A stretch of DNA of 21,638 nt from CAYLZW01 sp964388085 (GCA_964388085.1 CAYLZW010000074.1:1-21638); one strand, 5' to 3'. Numbered from the stretch's first letter, positions 6,173 through 15,581 are shown. The notes: generated by a model from the letters alone, not told the origin. Numbers and translations are program-made.

Positions 6173-8334
6173 CGGCGAACAACCATGGGGACGCGCGTGT
6201 GCGGACGGGCGTTCGCAACCTCGACGAGCTGTTCTTCGGCGGCGTGCCGAAGGGCTCCGCCATCGTCGTCGCCGGTCCGCCGGGCTCGGGAAAGACGATC
6301 CTTACGCAGCAGATCTGCTTCACGAACGCCTCGGCCGAGACGCCCGTGCTCTATTTCGGCACGCTATCCGAGCCCACCGCGAAGAGCCTGCGTTACCTGC
6401 AGCGCTTCGACTTCTTCGACCCCGCCAAGCTCGATGACGGCGGTGTCCGCTTCATCGATCTCGGTGGTGTGCTACGCGGGAGCGGGCGCGAAGCGGCCAC
6501 CAAGCTCATCCTGGAGCACGTCAAGCGCTTGCGGCCCGCCATCGTCGTCATCGACAGCTTCCGCGTGTTCGGGGAGCTGGCGGGCACGCACGAGGCGGTG
6601 CGCCGGCTCGGCTACGAGCTCGTCGTGCAGCTCATGGCCTGGGAGACGACGACCTTTCTGCTCGGCGAGTTCGGTACGCAGGACATCGCCACCAACCCGC
6701 TCTTCTCCATCGTCGACGGTCTGCTGTTGCTCTCGCAGCGCGAGGAGTCCAACGAGCAGCAGCGCTTCTTGCAACTCATCAAGCTGCGCGGCACAAATCA
6801 CAGCCGCGATGAGCATTCATTCGTCATCACCTCGCGCGGCGTCGAGGTGTTCGCGCCGCGCGTGACCCTGCCGAGGGAAGACAGGGGCGCCGGGGTGGAC
6901 CGGCTTCGCACCGGCATCTCGAAGCTCGACGACCTCCTCGGCGAGGGCATCCCGCGAGGCTCCAGCCTCCTCGTCGCCGGCGTCGCTGGCACCGGCAAGA
7001 CAGCGCTGCTGCTCGAGTTCCTCTACCGTGGTGCGTTGGCGGGGGAGAAGGGGATCGCGTTCTCCTTCGAGGAGACGGAGGAGCGGCTGCGCGCGTCCGC
7101 CCGCGGGCTTGGCTGGGACCTCGATCGCGAGATCGAGCGCGGCATGATCGAGATCGTCTTCATCCCGCAGCCAAGCATCATGGTGGAGGCGCATCTGCTC
7201 ATGATGCAGGAGCGCGTGAAGGCCATGCAGGCGAAGCGCGTCGCCATCGACTCCGTGTCGGTCTTCCTGCACAAGGTGAAGGACTCGCAGATCGCGCGCG
7301 AGAAGACCTTTCAGCTCGCCAGCATCGTCCAGAACGCACAGGCGGTCGGCTTCTTCGCCACGGACATCCCCTATGGGGCGAACCAGATAAGCCGCTTCGG
7401 CGTCGAGGAGACCGTCGTCGACGGTGTCATTCTGCTCTCCCTGACGGAGGAGGGGCTCGAGCGGCAGCGCTACCTCGAGATCTACAAGCTGAGAAACACA
7501 GCGCACGCCAAGGGTCGCCACAATATGGAGATCGGCGAAGGCGGCATCACGGTCTTTCCTCGCTACGCCGCGGAGGGCGAGGACCGCGATCCGCCTCCGC
7601 CCCTGGAGGCGTCGCACCGCCTCGGTACCGGGGTCCCCGGCCTCGACGAGCTCTGCGGCGGCGGGCTGATCGAGCGCAGCGTCACGCTCGTCTCGGGAAG
7701 CGCTGGCATCGGCAAGACCACGCTCGGAATGCAATTCGTTTTCGAGGGAGCCAAGCAGCAGGAACCATCGCTCTACATCGCGCTCGAGGAGGGGCCCGAC
7801 CAGGTTCTCAAGACCGCGGAAGGGCTCGGGCTGTCCATGCAGGGGCCCGTGGACGCAGGGTTGCTCGAGGTCATCTACCTCTCGCGGCAGCACGTGCGCA
7901 CCAGCCAGCTGCTCGCCATCCTCGACGACAAGATCCGCACCCAGAAGACACGGCGCCTCGTGCTCGACAGCGTCAATCGCCTGTCCATGGAGGGGACGCC
8001 CTGCGGGGAGCTGCAGCGACAGCTCTATGCGCTGATCATGCGCTTCAAGGCCCGCGGCGTGACGAGCGTGCTCACCCTGGAGTCGGGCTCTCTGTACGCG
8101 ACCGACACCATTACCGAACACGCCTATTCGCCGGTGGCGGACAATATCTTGATGCTCCGTTACGTCAAGGAGGCGGGCGAGGTGCGCCCCACTCTCTCGG
8201 TGGTGAAGACGCGCGGCAGCGCACACGACTGGGGGACGCATTATATCACCATCGCGCAGGGCGGTGTCCGGGTCGGCGAGCGGGTACGCGGCGCGGACAT
8301 GCCTTCCGTCGGCAGCGCGCCGAGAGCGAAATAA
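6169..8334 (+). CDS. KaiC-like RecA-family ATPase with three tandem KaiC domains
   Basis: A 721-residue cytoplasmic protein with three consecutive KaiC/RadA-type domains, about 10-235, 243-468 and 484-707. Each has a Walker A: GPPGSGKT (36-43), GVAGTGKT (271-278) and GSAGIGKT (510-517). Each has a Walker B ending in Asp: D129 in VVIDS, D361 in VAIDS and D600 in LVLDS. The paired glutamates after the central strand are intact in domains 2 (E301/E302) and 3 (E540/E541) but read SE (S67/E68) in domain 1. Canonical clock KaiC has two domains and about 520 residues, so this is a longer variant. No kaiA or kaiB is nearby. In domain 3 the segment matching the KaiC phosphosites reads YSPVADN, so a Ser is kept and the adjacent Thr is Pro. 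The ATG at 6169 overlaps the previous stop, and the kinase gene follows 19 bp after the stop. The likely role is an ATP-dependent signalling or oligomeric switch. Confidence 0.92.
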   Translation: MTANNHGDARVRTGVRNLDELFFGGVPKGSAIVVAGPPGSGKTILTQQICFTNASAETPVLYFGTLSEPTAKSLRYLQRFDFFDPAKLDDGGVRFIDLGGVLRGSGREAATKLILEHVKRLRPAIVVIDSFRVFGELAGTHEAVRRLGYELVVQLMAWETTTFLLGEFGTQDIATNPLFSIVDGLLLLSQREESNEQQRFLQLIKLRGTNHSRDEHSFVITSRGVEVFAPRVTLPREDRGAGVDRLRTGISKLDDLLGEGIPRGSSLLVAGVAGTGKTALLLEFLYRGALAGEKGIAFSFEETEERLRASARGLGWDLDREIERGMIEIVFIPQPSIMVEAHLLMMQERVKAMQAKRVAIDSVSVFLHKVKDSQIAREKTFQLASIVQNAQAVGFFATDIPYGANQISRFGVEETVVDGVILLSLTEEGLERQRYLEIYKLRNTAHAKGRHNMEIGEGGITVFPRYAAEGEDRDPPPPLEASHRLGTGVPGLDELCGGGLIERSVTLVSGSAGIGKTTLGMQFVFEGAKQQEPSLYIALEEGPDQVLKTAEGLGLSMQGPVDAGLLEVIYLSRQHVRTSQLLAILDDKIRTQKTRRLVLDSVNRLSMEGTPCGELQRQLYALIMRFKARGVTSVLTLESGSLYATDTITEHAYSPVADNILMLRYVKEAGEVRPTLSVVKTRGSAHDWGTHYITIAQGGVRVGERVRGADMPSVGSAPRAK

Positions 8335-8344
8335 CGCGGGACAC

Positions 8345-8349
8345 GGAGG
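8345..8349 (+). promoter_or_regulatory. Ribosome binding site of the GAF-GAF kinase
   Basis: GGAGG ends four bases before the ATG at 8354. This selects that start over the upstream frame extension that would overlap the KaiC gene. Confidence 0.7.
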
Positions 8350-8353
8350 GGGG

Positions 8354-10219
8354 ATGACCGGCCGAGGTCCGAAGAACGGAGAGCGAAAGCGCGCTCGCGA
8401 GCAGGCCGCGGACATCGCCGCGCGCTTCGTCCGGCTGGAGCGATCCCACCGAGGGCTCGAGCGCCTCTACGACGTCAGCAAGCTGTTGACTCGTTCTCAG
8501 CCGGTGGAGGGCATGGTCACCGATGTGGTCGGTGTGCTCGCGAAGACCTTGCCGTTGCGCAGCGCCATCTTCATCCAGGAGATGACGGGCGAGCCGCGCA
8601 CGATGGTCTGGCAAGCCCAGGGCGAGAGCGCCAGAGGGCTGCGCCAGGCGAAGGACTATGCGCAGGAGGCGTACCGTTACCTCGTGCACTCCGGCGTCGA
8701 CTTTCCCCGCGAGGAGACGGGATCGCTCGGACTGCCCGCCACAGGCAAGGGGTGGCCGGCGCCTGTGAAGGATCGCTTCGTGATCCTTCCGCTGGTTGTC
8801 GAAGGCCCCATCTTTGGTGCGCTGCAGGTCGAGGACGCGCGCGATCTCGACGAGCAAGACCTCATATTCGTCAACGCGGCGGTGAACCAGCTCTCCTTCG
8901 CCATCGATCGCCACGTCGTCATCAGCGCACAGCAAACGGCGTCGGAGCTGCGCGAGCGAGAGCAGCGCCTGCTTGCCCAGGTAAGCGAGGCCGTCGGCGG
9001 GTCCGTCGAGCTCGGCGACGCGCTGGCCGCGTTGGCGCGCTTCGCCGTCCCGGAGTTGGCCGACGCCTGCGTCATCGATGAAGTGGCCGAAGACGGCACG
9101 CTACGACGCCGCGAGGTGCGCTTCGCGGACGACACCCAGGCGCGGCGCCTGGCGGAGCCGCTGAAGCAGCTACTGGCCCGAACGGCGGGGCAGGCCCCCC
9201 TCGAGAACATCGTCGAGCCGGACAAGCCGCGCCTCTTCAGCGACCGCGGCGCACACGACGAGGTACACGCGGCGGCGCTGCGCGACATGGGGGTGCGCTC
9301 GATGATGACAGTGCCGCTCTCCGCCCATGGCAGGACGCTCGGCAAGTTGTCGCTCTGCGTCGCGGAGTCGGGACGCAGCTACTCTCAGCACGATCTGGCG
9401 CTGACCGAGCAGATCGCCTATCGGGCCGCTCTCGCCCTCGACAATGCGCGCCTTTACGAGGCGGCGCAGCGAGCCGTGCGCAGCCGCGAGGATCTGCTCT
9501 CCATCGTCTCGCACGACCTGAAGAACCCGCTCGGCGTCATTCGCCTGCACGCGCAGATGCTGCTGCGGCCACGGGGCGGCGAGGAGCGCAGGTCGTCGCG
9601 TACGCAGCTCGAGGCCATTCAGCGCGCAGCCGATCATATGGGTCGCCTCATCACGGATCTGCTTACGGCCGCGAGCGTCGAATCGGGACGCTTCGTCGTG
9701 GCGCGACAGCCTATCGACCCAGCGACGTTGGTCTCCGATGCGCTCGTCGCGCTGCGACCGCTGGCGGAGCGGAAGTCCCTGCGGATCGTCGATGAGATCC
9801 CTCCCCATCTGCAGCAGGTCTTTGCCGACGCCGCGAGGATAGAGCAGGTGCTCGGCAACCTCGTCGGCAATGCGATCAAGTTCTCGCCGGAGCACGGGCG
9901 CATCACGGTGCGGGCCGTACCCCTGCAGCACGAGATCGCCTTTTCGGTGAGCGACACCGGCGGAGGAATCGCGGCGACCGATCTCCCACGTCTATTTGAC
10001 CGCTTCTGGCAGGCAGAGCGCTCCGCGCGCATTGGCACCGGCCTCGGCTTGTTCATCGCGAAAGGGATCGTGGACGCGCACGGCGGCAAGATCTGGATCG
10101 ACAGCGAGCTGGGCGAGGGCACGACGGTGTTCTTCACGCTGCCCATGGCGCCGCCCGTTGACTCGAACCGCGGTGAGGCGACGGGCTCGCCGGATGATCC
10201 CCGCCTGGAGGGCCGCTAA
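8354..10219 (+). CDS. Soluble sensor histidine kinase with two GAF domains
   Basis: A 621-residue protein with no membrane segments. A basic, helical N-terminus (1-48) precedes a first GAF-type domain (about 50-185) and a second GAF (about 212-365). The DHp/HisKA domain has the phospho-acceptor H387 in SIVSHDLKNPL. The HATPase domain has an N-box GNLVGNAIKF (501-510), a G1 box DTGGG (534-538) and a G2 box GTGLGLF (561-567). All catalytic boxes look intact. It is in the same orientation as the KaiC-like gene, only 19 bp downstream, so it is likely the kinase that reads out or feeds the ATPase. In cyanobacteria the KaiC state is read by the kinases SasA and CikA; CikA also combines GAF and kinase domains, but this is an analogy, not orthology. 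There is no receiver domain in this protein; the nearest receiver is at the end of the next gene. Confidence 0.93.
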   Translation: MTGRGPKNGERKRAREQAADIAARFVRLERSHRGLERLYDVSKLLTRSQPVEGMVTDVVGVLAKTLPLRSAIFIQEMTGEPRTMVWQAQGESARGLRQAKDYAQEAYRYLVHSGVDFPREETGSLGLPATGKGWPAPVKDRFVILPLVVEGPIFGALQVEDARDLDEQDLIFVNAAVNQLSFAIDRHVVISAQQTASELREREQRLLAQVSEAVGGSVELGDALAALARFAVPELADACVIDEVAEDGTLRRREVRFADDTQARRLAEPLKQLLARTAGQAPLENIVEPDKPRLFSDRGAHDEVHAAALRDMGVRSMMTVPLSAHGRTLGKLSLCVAESGRSYSQHDLALTEQIAYRAALALDNARLYEAAQRAVRSREDLLSIVSHDLKNPLGVIRLHAQMLLRPRGGEERRSSRTQLEAIQRAADHMGRLITDLLTAASVESGRFVVARQPIDPATLVSDALVALRPLAERKSLRIVDEIPPHLQQVFADAARIEQVLGNLVGNAIKFSPEHGRITVRAVPLQHEIAFSVSDTGGGIAATDLPRLFDRFWQAERSARIGTGLGLFIAKGIVDAHGGKIWIDSELGEGTTVFFTLPMAPPVDSNRGEATGSPDDPRLEGR

Positions 10220-10460
10220 GCCGGGTTTTCCACAGGGCGCGGTTGCCTTTTGCGTCCCGGCGAGGTGAGCCGAGGGCAGAACGGACGATCCCGGCTAGTC
10301 CCCCTGACCTCGCGCGTCTATGTTGAGCCAGCTGTGAAGCGCGGGGGCCGCTCGAGCTTGGACGTCCCTGCACCGCAGCGCGCGCCTCAACATTGGACGC
10401 CTCGTCGATGGCAGCGCCCGCGGCTGCTCCATCCGATGCTCGACGAGGGCTGGCTTGCAT

Positions 10461-13400
10461 ATGAAGAAGCAGAGCAGAGCGGGACCCAAGATCGCCGCGC
10501 CGAAGAGGAGCCCGCGGGTGAAGAAGCCCGCCGCGCGCTCCAGTTCCGAGCCCGTCGAGGACGGCGCGCGCGTGACGAGCTCGGTGAAAGCGCGCAACGC
10601 GAGCAACGCTTTCCCGATCGTCGGCGTCGGGGCGTCGGCGGGCGGGCTAGAGGCCTTCACCCAGCTGCTGGAGGCGCTGCCTCCGGACACCGGCATGGGC
10701 TTCGTCTTCATCCAGCACCTGGAGCCGAGCCACCCAAGCTTGCTCGCCGGCGCGCTCGCCAAGGCGACCCAGATGCCGGTCACGCAGGCACGGGATGGGG
10801 AGCGCGTGGAGCCGAACCACGTCTACGTCATCCCTCCGAACGCCGATCTGGCCCTGCTGCACGGCGCATTGACGCTCCTGCCGAGACGCACGGAGCGCCG
10901 GCCGCACCTGCCCATCGACTTCTTCCTGCGCTCGCTGGCAGAGGAGCGCGGCAGCCACGCCATCGGCGTGGTCCTCTCCGGCACGGCGTCGGACGGCACC
11001 GACGGCCTGCGCTCCATCAAGGCCGAAGACGGCATCACCTTCGCGCAGGATCCCACGACCGCAAAGTTCGCCGGAATGCCGAGCAACGCCCTCGACGCTG
11101 GCGTCGTCGACTACAGCCTGGCCATCCCGGAGCTCGCCCAGGAGCTCAATCGCCTGAGCCAACACCCCTACGTCTCCGGCACGCGTACGAGGGCGGTGAC
11201 GAGCAACGAGGGAGCCCTCACGAAGGTGATCGCGCTCGTACGAAACACCGTCGGCATCGACTTCAGCGAGTACAAGGCGCCGACCGTCGAGCGGCGCCTC
11301 GCACGCCGGATGGCATTGCGCCGGGCCTCGAGCCTCAGCGGCTACCTGAAGCTGTTGCAGGACGATCCGAAAGAGGTTCGGGCGCTCTACGAGGACATCC
11401 TCATCCACGTCACCTCCTTCTTTCGCGACCCCGAGGTGTTCGAGAGCCTGCGGGCGCAGGTCTTCCCCGACATCGTCGGGGACAAGGCGCCAGACGATCC
11501 CATTCGCGTCTGGGTAGCGGGCTGCGCGACGGGCGAGGAGGTCTACTCGCTGGCCATAGCCTTGCTCGAATTCAGTCAGGATGTGGGTCGCTCCCACCCG
11601 ATCCAGATCTTCGGCTCCGATGTCAGCGAGACGGCCATTGATGCCGCGCGCACCGGATGCTTCGCCGAGACCCGCATGAAGGAGGTCGACGCCGAGCGCC
11701 GCCGGCGCTTCTTCACGAAGGTGGAGGGGGGCTACCAGATCACCAAGATGGTGCGCGATCTCTGCGTGTTCGTCCGGCACGACCTCGCCAAGGACCCTCC
11801 GTTCTCGAGGCTTGACCTCGTGAGCTGCCGCAACGTGCTCATCTACTTCGACCAGGACCTGCAAAAGCGCGCCATCGCGACGTTTCATTACGCATTGAAG
11901 CCCGGCGGCGTCCTCCTGCTCGGGCGCACCGAGAACATCGCCGGCTTCAGCCAGCTGTTCTCTCCCCTCGACAACGCCAACAAGGTCTTCGCACGCACCG
12001 GGACGACGAGCGCGCTGCGCTTCGCCCCGCGGGCGGAGGTCCATCCGGTGGCCTCGAAGGGCGCCGCCCGCGGGACCGCCGAACCGCTCCCGCGCCGCAA
12101 CATCGACGCCGGGCGGCGCCTCGATCGTGTGCTGCTGTCCCGCTATGCGCCGCCCGCCGTGCTCGTCAACGACAAGCTCGAGATCCTGCAGATCCGCGGC
12201 GACACCGGCCCCTACCTCCGTCCGGCCGAGGGCGAACCGCAGAACAACATCGTCAAGATGGCGCGCACGGGTCTCGTCGTCCCGCTGCGCACGGCTATCG
12301 CGCAAGCGAACAAGGAGAAGGCGCCGGTGAACCTCCTCGGCCTCGAGGTCGACCAGGGCGGTTCGCTCAAGTCGTGCGACCTCGTCGTCATTCCCCTTGG
12401 CGAGCTGCGCGAGACCAAAGAGCAGCACCTCGTCGTCCTCTTCGAGCCGGCGCCTGCAAGGGCGTCGAGGGACGCGCCCCGGCGAGCGAAGGCGAAGCCA
12501 GAGACCGTGGCGGAGCGCCGCCGTGTCGAGGCGCTAGAGCACCAATTGGCCGCCACCGAGGAGTACCTGCAGTCGCTGATCGAAGACCAGGACCGCGTCA
12601 ACGAGGAGCTCAACGCCGCCAACGAGGAGCTCGTCTCGGGCAACGAAGAGCTGCAGAGCATGAACGAAGAGCTCGAGACGGCGAAGGAGGAGCTGCAGTC
12701 GACCAACGAAGAGCTGGTCACGGTAAACGACGAGCTCAACAATCGAAATCAGGAGGCCGCGCAGATCAACAGCGACCTCGTGAACCTGCTCTCGACCGTC
12801 GACGTGCCTATCCTCATCCTCGACGCCGAGCGGAACATCCGCCGTTTCAATCCGAAGGCGCGCAGCATCCTGAATATCCTGCCAACCGACGTGGGTCGTC
12901 CGCTCGATGACATCAAGTCGAACCTGCGGCTCGAGAACCTCGACCGGCGCATCGCCGAGGTCATCGAGTCGAACGAGATCCAGGAGGCAGAGGTCCAGGA
13001 CGTCAACGGGCGCTGGTACCGGATGCAGATCCGGCCCTACAGAAGCATCAACAACAAGATCGACGGAGCCACGATGTCGCTGGTCGACATCGACGCCCTG
13101 AAGCACCACGTCCGGGAGGCCCAACAAGCGAAGGCGGAGGCGGAGCGCGCGAACCGCGCCAAAGACGAGTTCCTGGCGACGCTCTCGCACGAGATCCGCA
13201 CGCCGCTCTCTTCCATGTTGATGCAGGCGGAGATGCTGCGCCGCGGGATGCTCGACGAAGAGAAGATCAAGCGCGCCAGCGAGGCCATCGAGCGCGGCAC
13301 GCTCTTGCAGTTGAAGCTGATCAACGACCTCCTCGACGTCTCTCGCATCGTCGCCGGCAAGCTGCACGTCGACGATCAGCCGGTGGACCTGCTCGCGGTG

Positions 13401-14309
13401 ATCAACGCGGCCCTCGAGGGCATGGCCGCACCGGCGACCCTGAAGAACGTTCGCTTCGCGGTCACGCTCGATGAGACGATCGGCGCGGTGAGGGGTGACC
13501 CGATCCGGCTGCAACAGGTGTTCTCGAATCTCCTGGGCAACGCCGTCAAGTTCAGCCCCGATGGGGCGCAGGTACATGTCGAGCTGGATCGCGTCGCGGA
13601 CCAGGCTCGCGTCGTCGTGCGCGACGCAGGCATCGGCATCGACGCGGCCTTCTTGCCGCACGTCTTCAATCGCTTTACGCAAGGGGATGGCTCCACGAGT
13701 CGGCGGCACGGCGGGCTTGGTTTGGGCCTCGCGATCGCGCACCACCTCGTCGAGGCTCAGGGGGGGACCTTGCAGGTCACCAGCGAGGGGCGCGGGAAGG
13801 GCGCCACATTCACGGTGCTCTTGCCCGTGATACCGATCGACAGCGGCGATCCCGAGCGAGAGGAAGCGCCCGCGACAGACGGCGGCTCAATCACCCGCGG
13901 CGCCACCGACGTCGACCAGGATGCCTTGCGCGGGCTGCGCATTCTCATCGTGGATGATGACGCTGCCACCCGGGACGCGGTCGCCGAGATGCTCGGCCAG
14001 GCGGGCGGCATCGTCGACGCGGCGGCATCCGCGAACGAGGCCATGGCCCTCCTCGAGCGCTTCCTGCCGCAGGTGCTCGTCTGCGACATCGCCATGCCCG
14101 ACGAGGACGGTTACTCGCTGCTCGCGCGCGTGCGCGCGAAGGGCTACGACCTTCCCGCGCTCGCGCTGACGGCCTTCGCGGGGGAGGAGAACCGCGTCCG
14201 CGCCCTCGAGGCCGGCTTTCGGAGCCATCTGACGAAGCCGGTGCGAATCGACGCACTGACCCGGGCCATCATCGAGGTGGCGTCACCGGCCGCGAGCCCG
14301 GCTGAGTAG
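10461..14309 (+). CDS. CheB-CheR-PAS hybrid histidine kinase with C-terminal receiver
   Basis: A very large multidomain signalling protein of 1,282 residues counted from the ATG at 10461. The in-frame TTG at 10455 (two residues longer) has GAGGG at better spacing and may be the true start. A basic N-terminus leads to a CheB methylesterase domain (about 50-230) with candidate catalytic S59 (GASAGG), H86 (IQHLEP) and D178 (SDGTDG). A CheR domain (about 250-515) follows, with the SAM loop GCATGEEVYSL (354-364) and CRNVLIYF (456-463). Next are a PAS-like region (about 550-665), a heptad coiled coil of NEEL repeats (about 685-770) and a PAS domain (about 775-880). The kinase core has H910 in LSHEIRTPL, the N-box NLLGNAVKF, and DAGIGI and GGLGLGLA. 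The receiver (about 1158-1275) has D1165/D1166, phospho-acceptor D1209, T1237 and K1259. CheB has no receiver of its own, as is usual for these fusions. No chemoreceptor gene is visible nearby. Confidence 0.93.
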   Translation: MKKQSRAGPKIAAPKRSPRVKKPAARSSSEPVEDGARVTSSVKARNASNAFPIVGVGASAGGLEAFTQLLEALPPDTGMGFVFIQHLEPSHPSLLAGALAKATQMPVTQARDGERVEPNHVYVIPPNADLALLHGALTLLPRRTERRPHLPIDFFLRSLAEERGSHAIGVVLSGTASDGTDGLRSIKAEDGITFAQDPTTAKFAGMPSNALDAGVVDYSLAIPELAQELNRLSQHPYVSGTRTRAVTSNEGALTKVIALVRNTVGIDFSEYKAPTVERRLARRMALRRASSLSGYLKLLQDDPKEVRALYEDILIHVTSFFRDPEVFESLRAQVFPDIVGDKAPDDPIRVWVAGCATGEEVYSLAIALLEFSQDVGRSHPIQIFGSDVSETAIDAARTGCFAETRMKEVDAERRRRFFTKVEGGYQITKMVRDLCVFVRHDLAKDPPFSRLDLVSCRNVLIYFDQDLQKRAIATFHYALKPGGVLLLGRTENIAGFSQLFSPLDNANKVFARTGTTSALRFAPRAEVHPVASKGAARGTAEPLPRRNIDAGRRLDRVLLSRYAPPAVLVNDKLEILQIRGDTGPYLRPAEGEPQNNIVKMARTGLVVPLRTAIAQANKEKAPVNLLGLEVDQGGSLKSCDLVVIPLGELRETKEQHLVVLFEPAPARASRDAPRRAKAKPETVAERRRVEALEHQLAATEEYLQSLIEDQDRVNEELNAANEELVSGNEELQSMNEELETAKEELQSTNEELVTVNDELNNRNQEAAQINSDLVNLLSTVDVPILILDAERNIRRFNPKARSILNILPTDVGRPLDDIKSNLRLENLDRRIAEVIESNEIQEAEVQDVNGRWYRMQIRPYRSINNKIDGATMSLVDIDALKHHVREAQQAKAEAERANRAKDEFLATLSHEIRTPLSSMLMQAEMLRRGMLDEEKIKRASEAIERGTLLQLKLINDLLDVSRIVAGKLHVDDQPVDLLAVINAALEGMAAPATLKNVRFAVTLDETIGAVRGDPIRLQQVFSNLLGNAVKFSPDGAQVHVELDRVADQARVVVRDAGIGIDAAFLPHVFNRFTQGDGSTSRRHGGLGLGLAIAHHLVEAQGGTLQVTSEGRGKGATFTVLLPVIPIDSGDPEREEAPATDGGSITRGATDVDQDALRGLRILIVDDDAATRDAVAEMLGQAGGIVDAAASANEAMALLERFLPQVLVCDIAMPDEDGYSLLARVRAKGYDLPALALTAFAGEENRVRALEAGFRSHLTKPVRIDALTRAIIEVASPAASPAE

Positions 14310-14342
14310 TCAGGTTATTTCCCTGTCGTCGCCGAAAGCCAA

Positions 14343-15581
14343 TCAATCCGCTGATCGCCCACCTTCCGTCGGCGCCGCTCGATAGAACGACGATCCCCGA
14401 TAAGCCTGCAGCGCCACCCGCAGCAGGATCTTCAGGATCGCCGCCAGCGGGACCGCGAGCAGCACGCCGACGAACCCGAACAGCTCTCCGAAGGCGAGCA
14501 CCGCCACGATGACGACGAACGACGACAGCCCCACGGACTCGCCCACCACCCGCGGGGTAATGACCCAGCCCTCGAGCCCCTGCACGACGAGAAACACGCC
14601 GTACACGAGCGCCAGGTGGCCAAATCCCTGCCAATCGAGCACGGCGAAGAGCGTCGCGAGGCCGAGGCCGAGCGCGGTGCCGAGGTAGGGAATCATGTTG
14701 CCGAGCCCGGCGATGACACCGACGACGAGCGCCAAGGGCAGACCCACGGCCCACAGCCCGGCGGCATAGAGCGCGGCGAGGATGCTCGCCACCGTGAGCT
14801 GCCCGCGAATGAAGCTGCCCATGGCGACGTCAATCTCACCGAAGCGCGCGCGCACCGGCGGGCGCAGATGCGCGGGGATGAGCTCATCGATGCGCGCGAC
14901 GAGGTCATCGAAGTCACGCAGCAGGTAGAAGGCGAACACGGGGATCATCACCAGGGCGGCCAGCACCGAGAGCGCCGCCCGTGTGCCGCCGGCCGCGATG
15001 GCGAACACGCTGCCGACGGGCGCAGCCAAGGCACGCACGTCGACGTCCGCGACGTGCTGCTGGAGCTCGCTGAGGATGGACTCGATGTCGGTGGGCACGT
15101 CGACGCCGAGCGTCTTCTCCGCCCACGGCACCGCGGCCGCGAGGATCTGCTGCAGCTTCTCGGGGACCTCCGCGAGCTGCCGCACGATCTGTGGCACGAC
15201 GAACAGCAGCGCGAGCGTCAGCACGACGAGGAAGCCGCCGAGGATGAGCCCGATGGCGGCCGACCGTGGGATGCCGCGCGCCTCCAGGCGGTCGACGACG
15301 GGGTCGAGGAGGTAGGCGATGATGAAGGCGGTGAGCAGCGGGACCGCGACGGTGTCGATGGCGGTGAGCAGCCAGATGACGCCACCGACGAAGAGGAGCG
15401 CGGTGAGTCCCCAGGCGGCGTAGCTCCAGGCGGGGGACATGGCGAGCTTCGGCAGCCGCGGGGCTGGGGTTGGATCCTGTTGTACGATGACGGAGACGTC
15501 CGGTGCCTCGGCGGGCGCGGCGGTCGTCGTCGCGGGTTCGCTCGGTGCGCTCGGCTCGGTCGGCTCGGACGGCTCGCTCAT
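14343..15581 (-). CDS. AI-2E family (PerM/TqsA-type) membrane transporter
   Basis: A 412-residue integral membrane protein with a disordered Ser/Glu/Pro-rich N-terminus (1-46) followed by about seven or eight hydrophobic segments (roughly 53-92, 108-132, 188-222, 263-293, 298-315, 322-336, 353-390). A soluble central loop lies at about 132-187. Family marks are FYLLRDFDDL (218-227), RGQL (259-262), MIPYLG (296-301) and VITPRVVGESVGL (340-352). Members export small molecules, such as the AI-2 signal in TqsA, or act in ion transport. Which applies cannot be told from the sequence. The start is uncertain: the ATG at 15581 and an in-frame GTG at 15593 both lack a good ribosome binding site. It is convergent with the CheB/CheR fusion, 33 bp apart, and divergent from the pilus-platform gene. 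Confidence 0.88.
   Translation of the reverse strand: MSEPSEPTEPSAPSEPATTTAAPAEAPDVSVIVQQDPTPAPRLPKLAMSPAWSYAAWGLTALLFVGGVIWLLTAIDTVAVPLLTAFIIAYLLDPVVDRLEARGIPRSAAIGLILGGFLVVLTLALLFVVPQIVRQLAEVPEKLQQILAAAVPWAEKTLGVDVPTDIESILSELQQHVADVDVRALAAPVGSVFAIAAGGTRAALSVLAALVMIPVFAFYLLRDFDDLVARIDELIPAHLRPPVRARFGEIDVAMGSFIRGQLTVASILAALYAAGLWAVGLPLALVVGVIAGLGNMIPYLGTALGLGLATLFAVLDWQGFGHLALVYGVFLVVQGLEGWVITPRVVGESVGLSSFVVIVAVLAFGELFGFVGVLLAVPLAAILKILLRVALQAYRGSSFYRAAPTEGGRSAD

Noticed and set aside
6817..8415. A 532-codon minus-strand frame over the KaiC-like gene
   Set aside because: It is antisense to the second and third Walker motifs and has no recognisable features.
10445..10460. A sigma-54-like GG/GC promoter before the CheB/CheR gene
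   Set aside because: The GG-to-GC spacing is wrong and the site abuts the start codon.
10250..11641. A 463-codon plus-strand frame overlapping the start of the CheB/CheR gene
   Set aside because: It overlaps the CheB and CheR domains in another phase and shows only low-complexity Arg-rich sequence.
10647..13745. Long minus-strand frames over the CheB/CheR fusion (10647-12428 and 12534-13745)
   Set aside because: Both lie opposite well-defined CheB, CheR and kinase domains and show no domain of their own.
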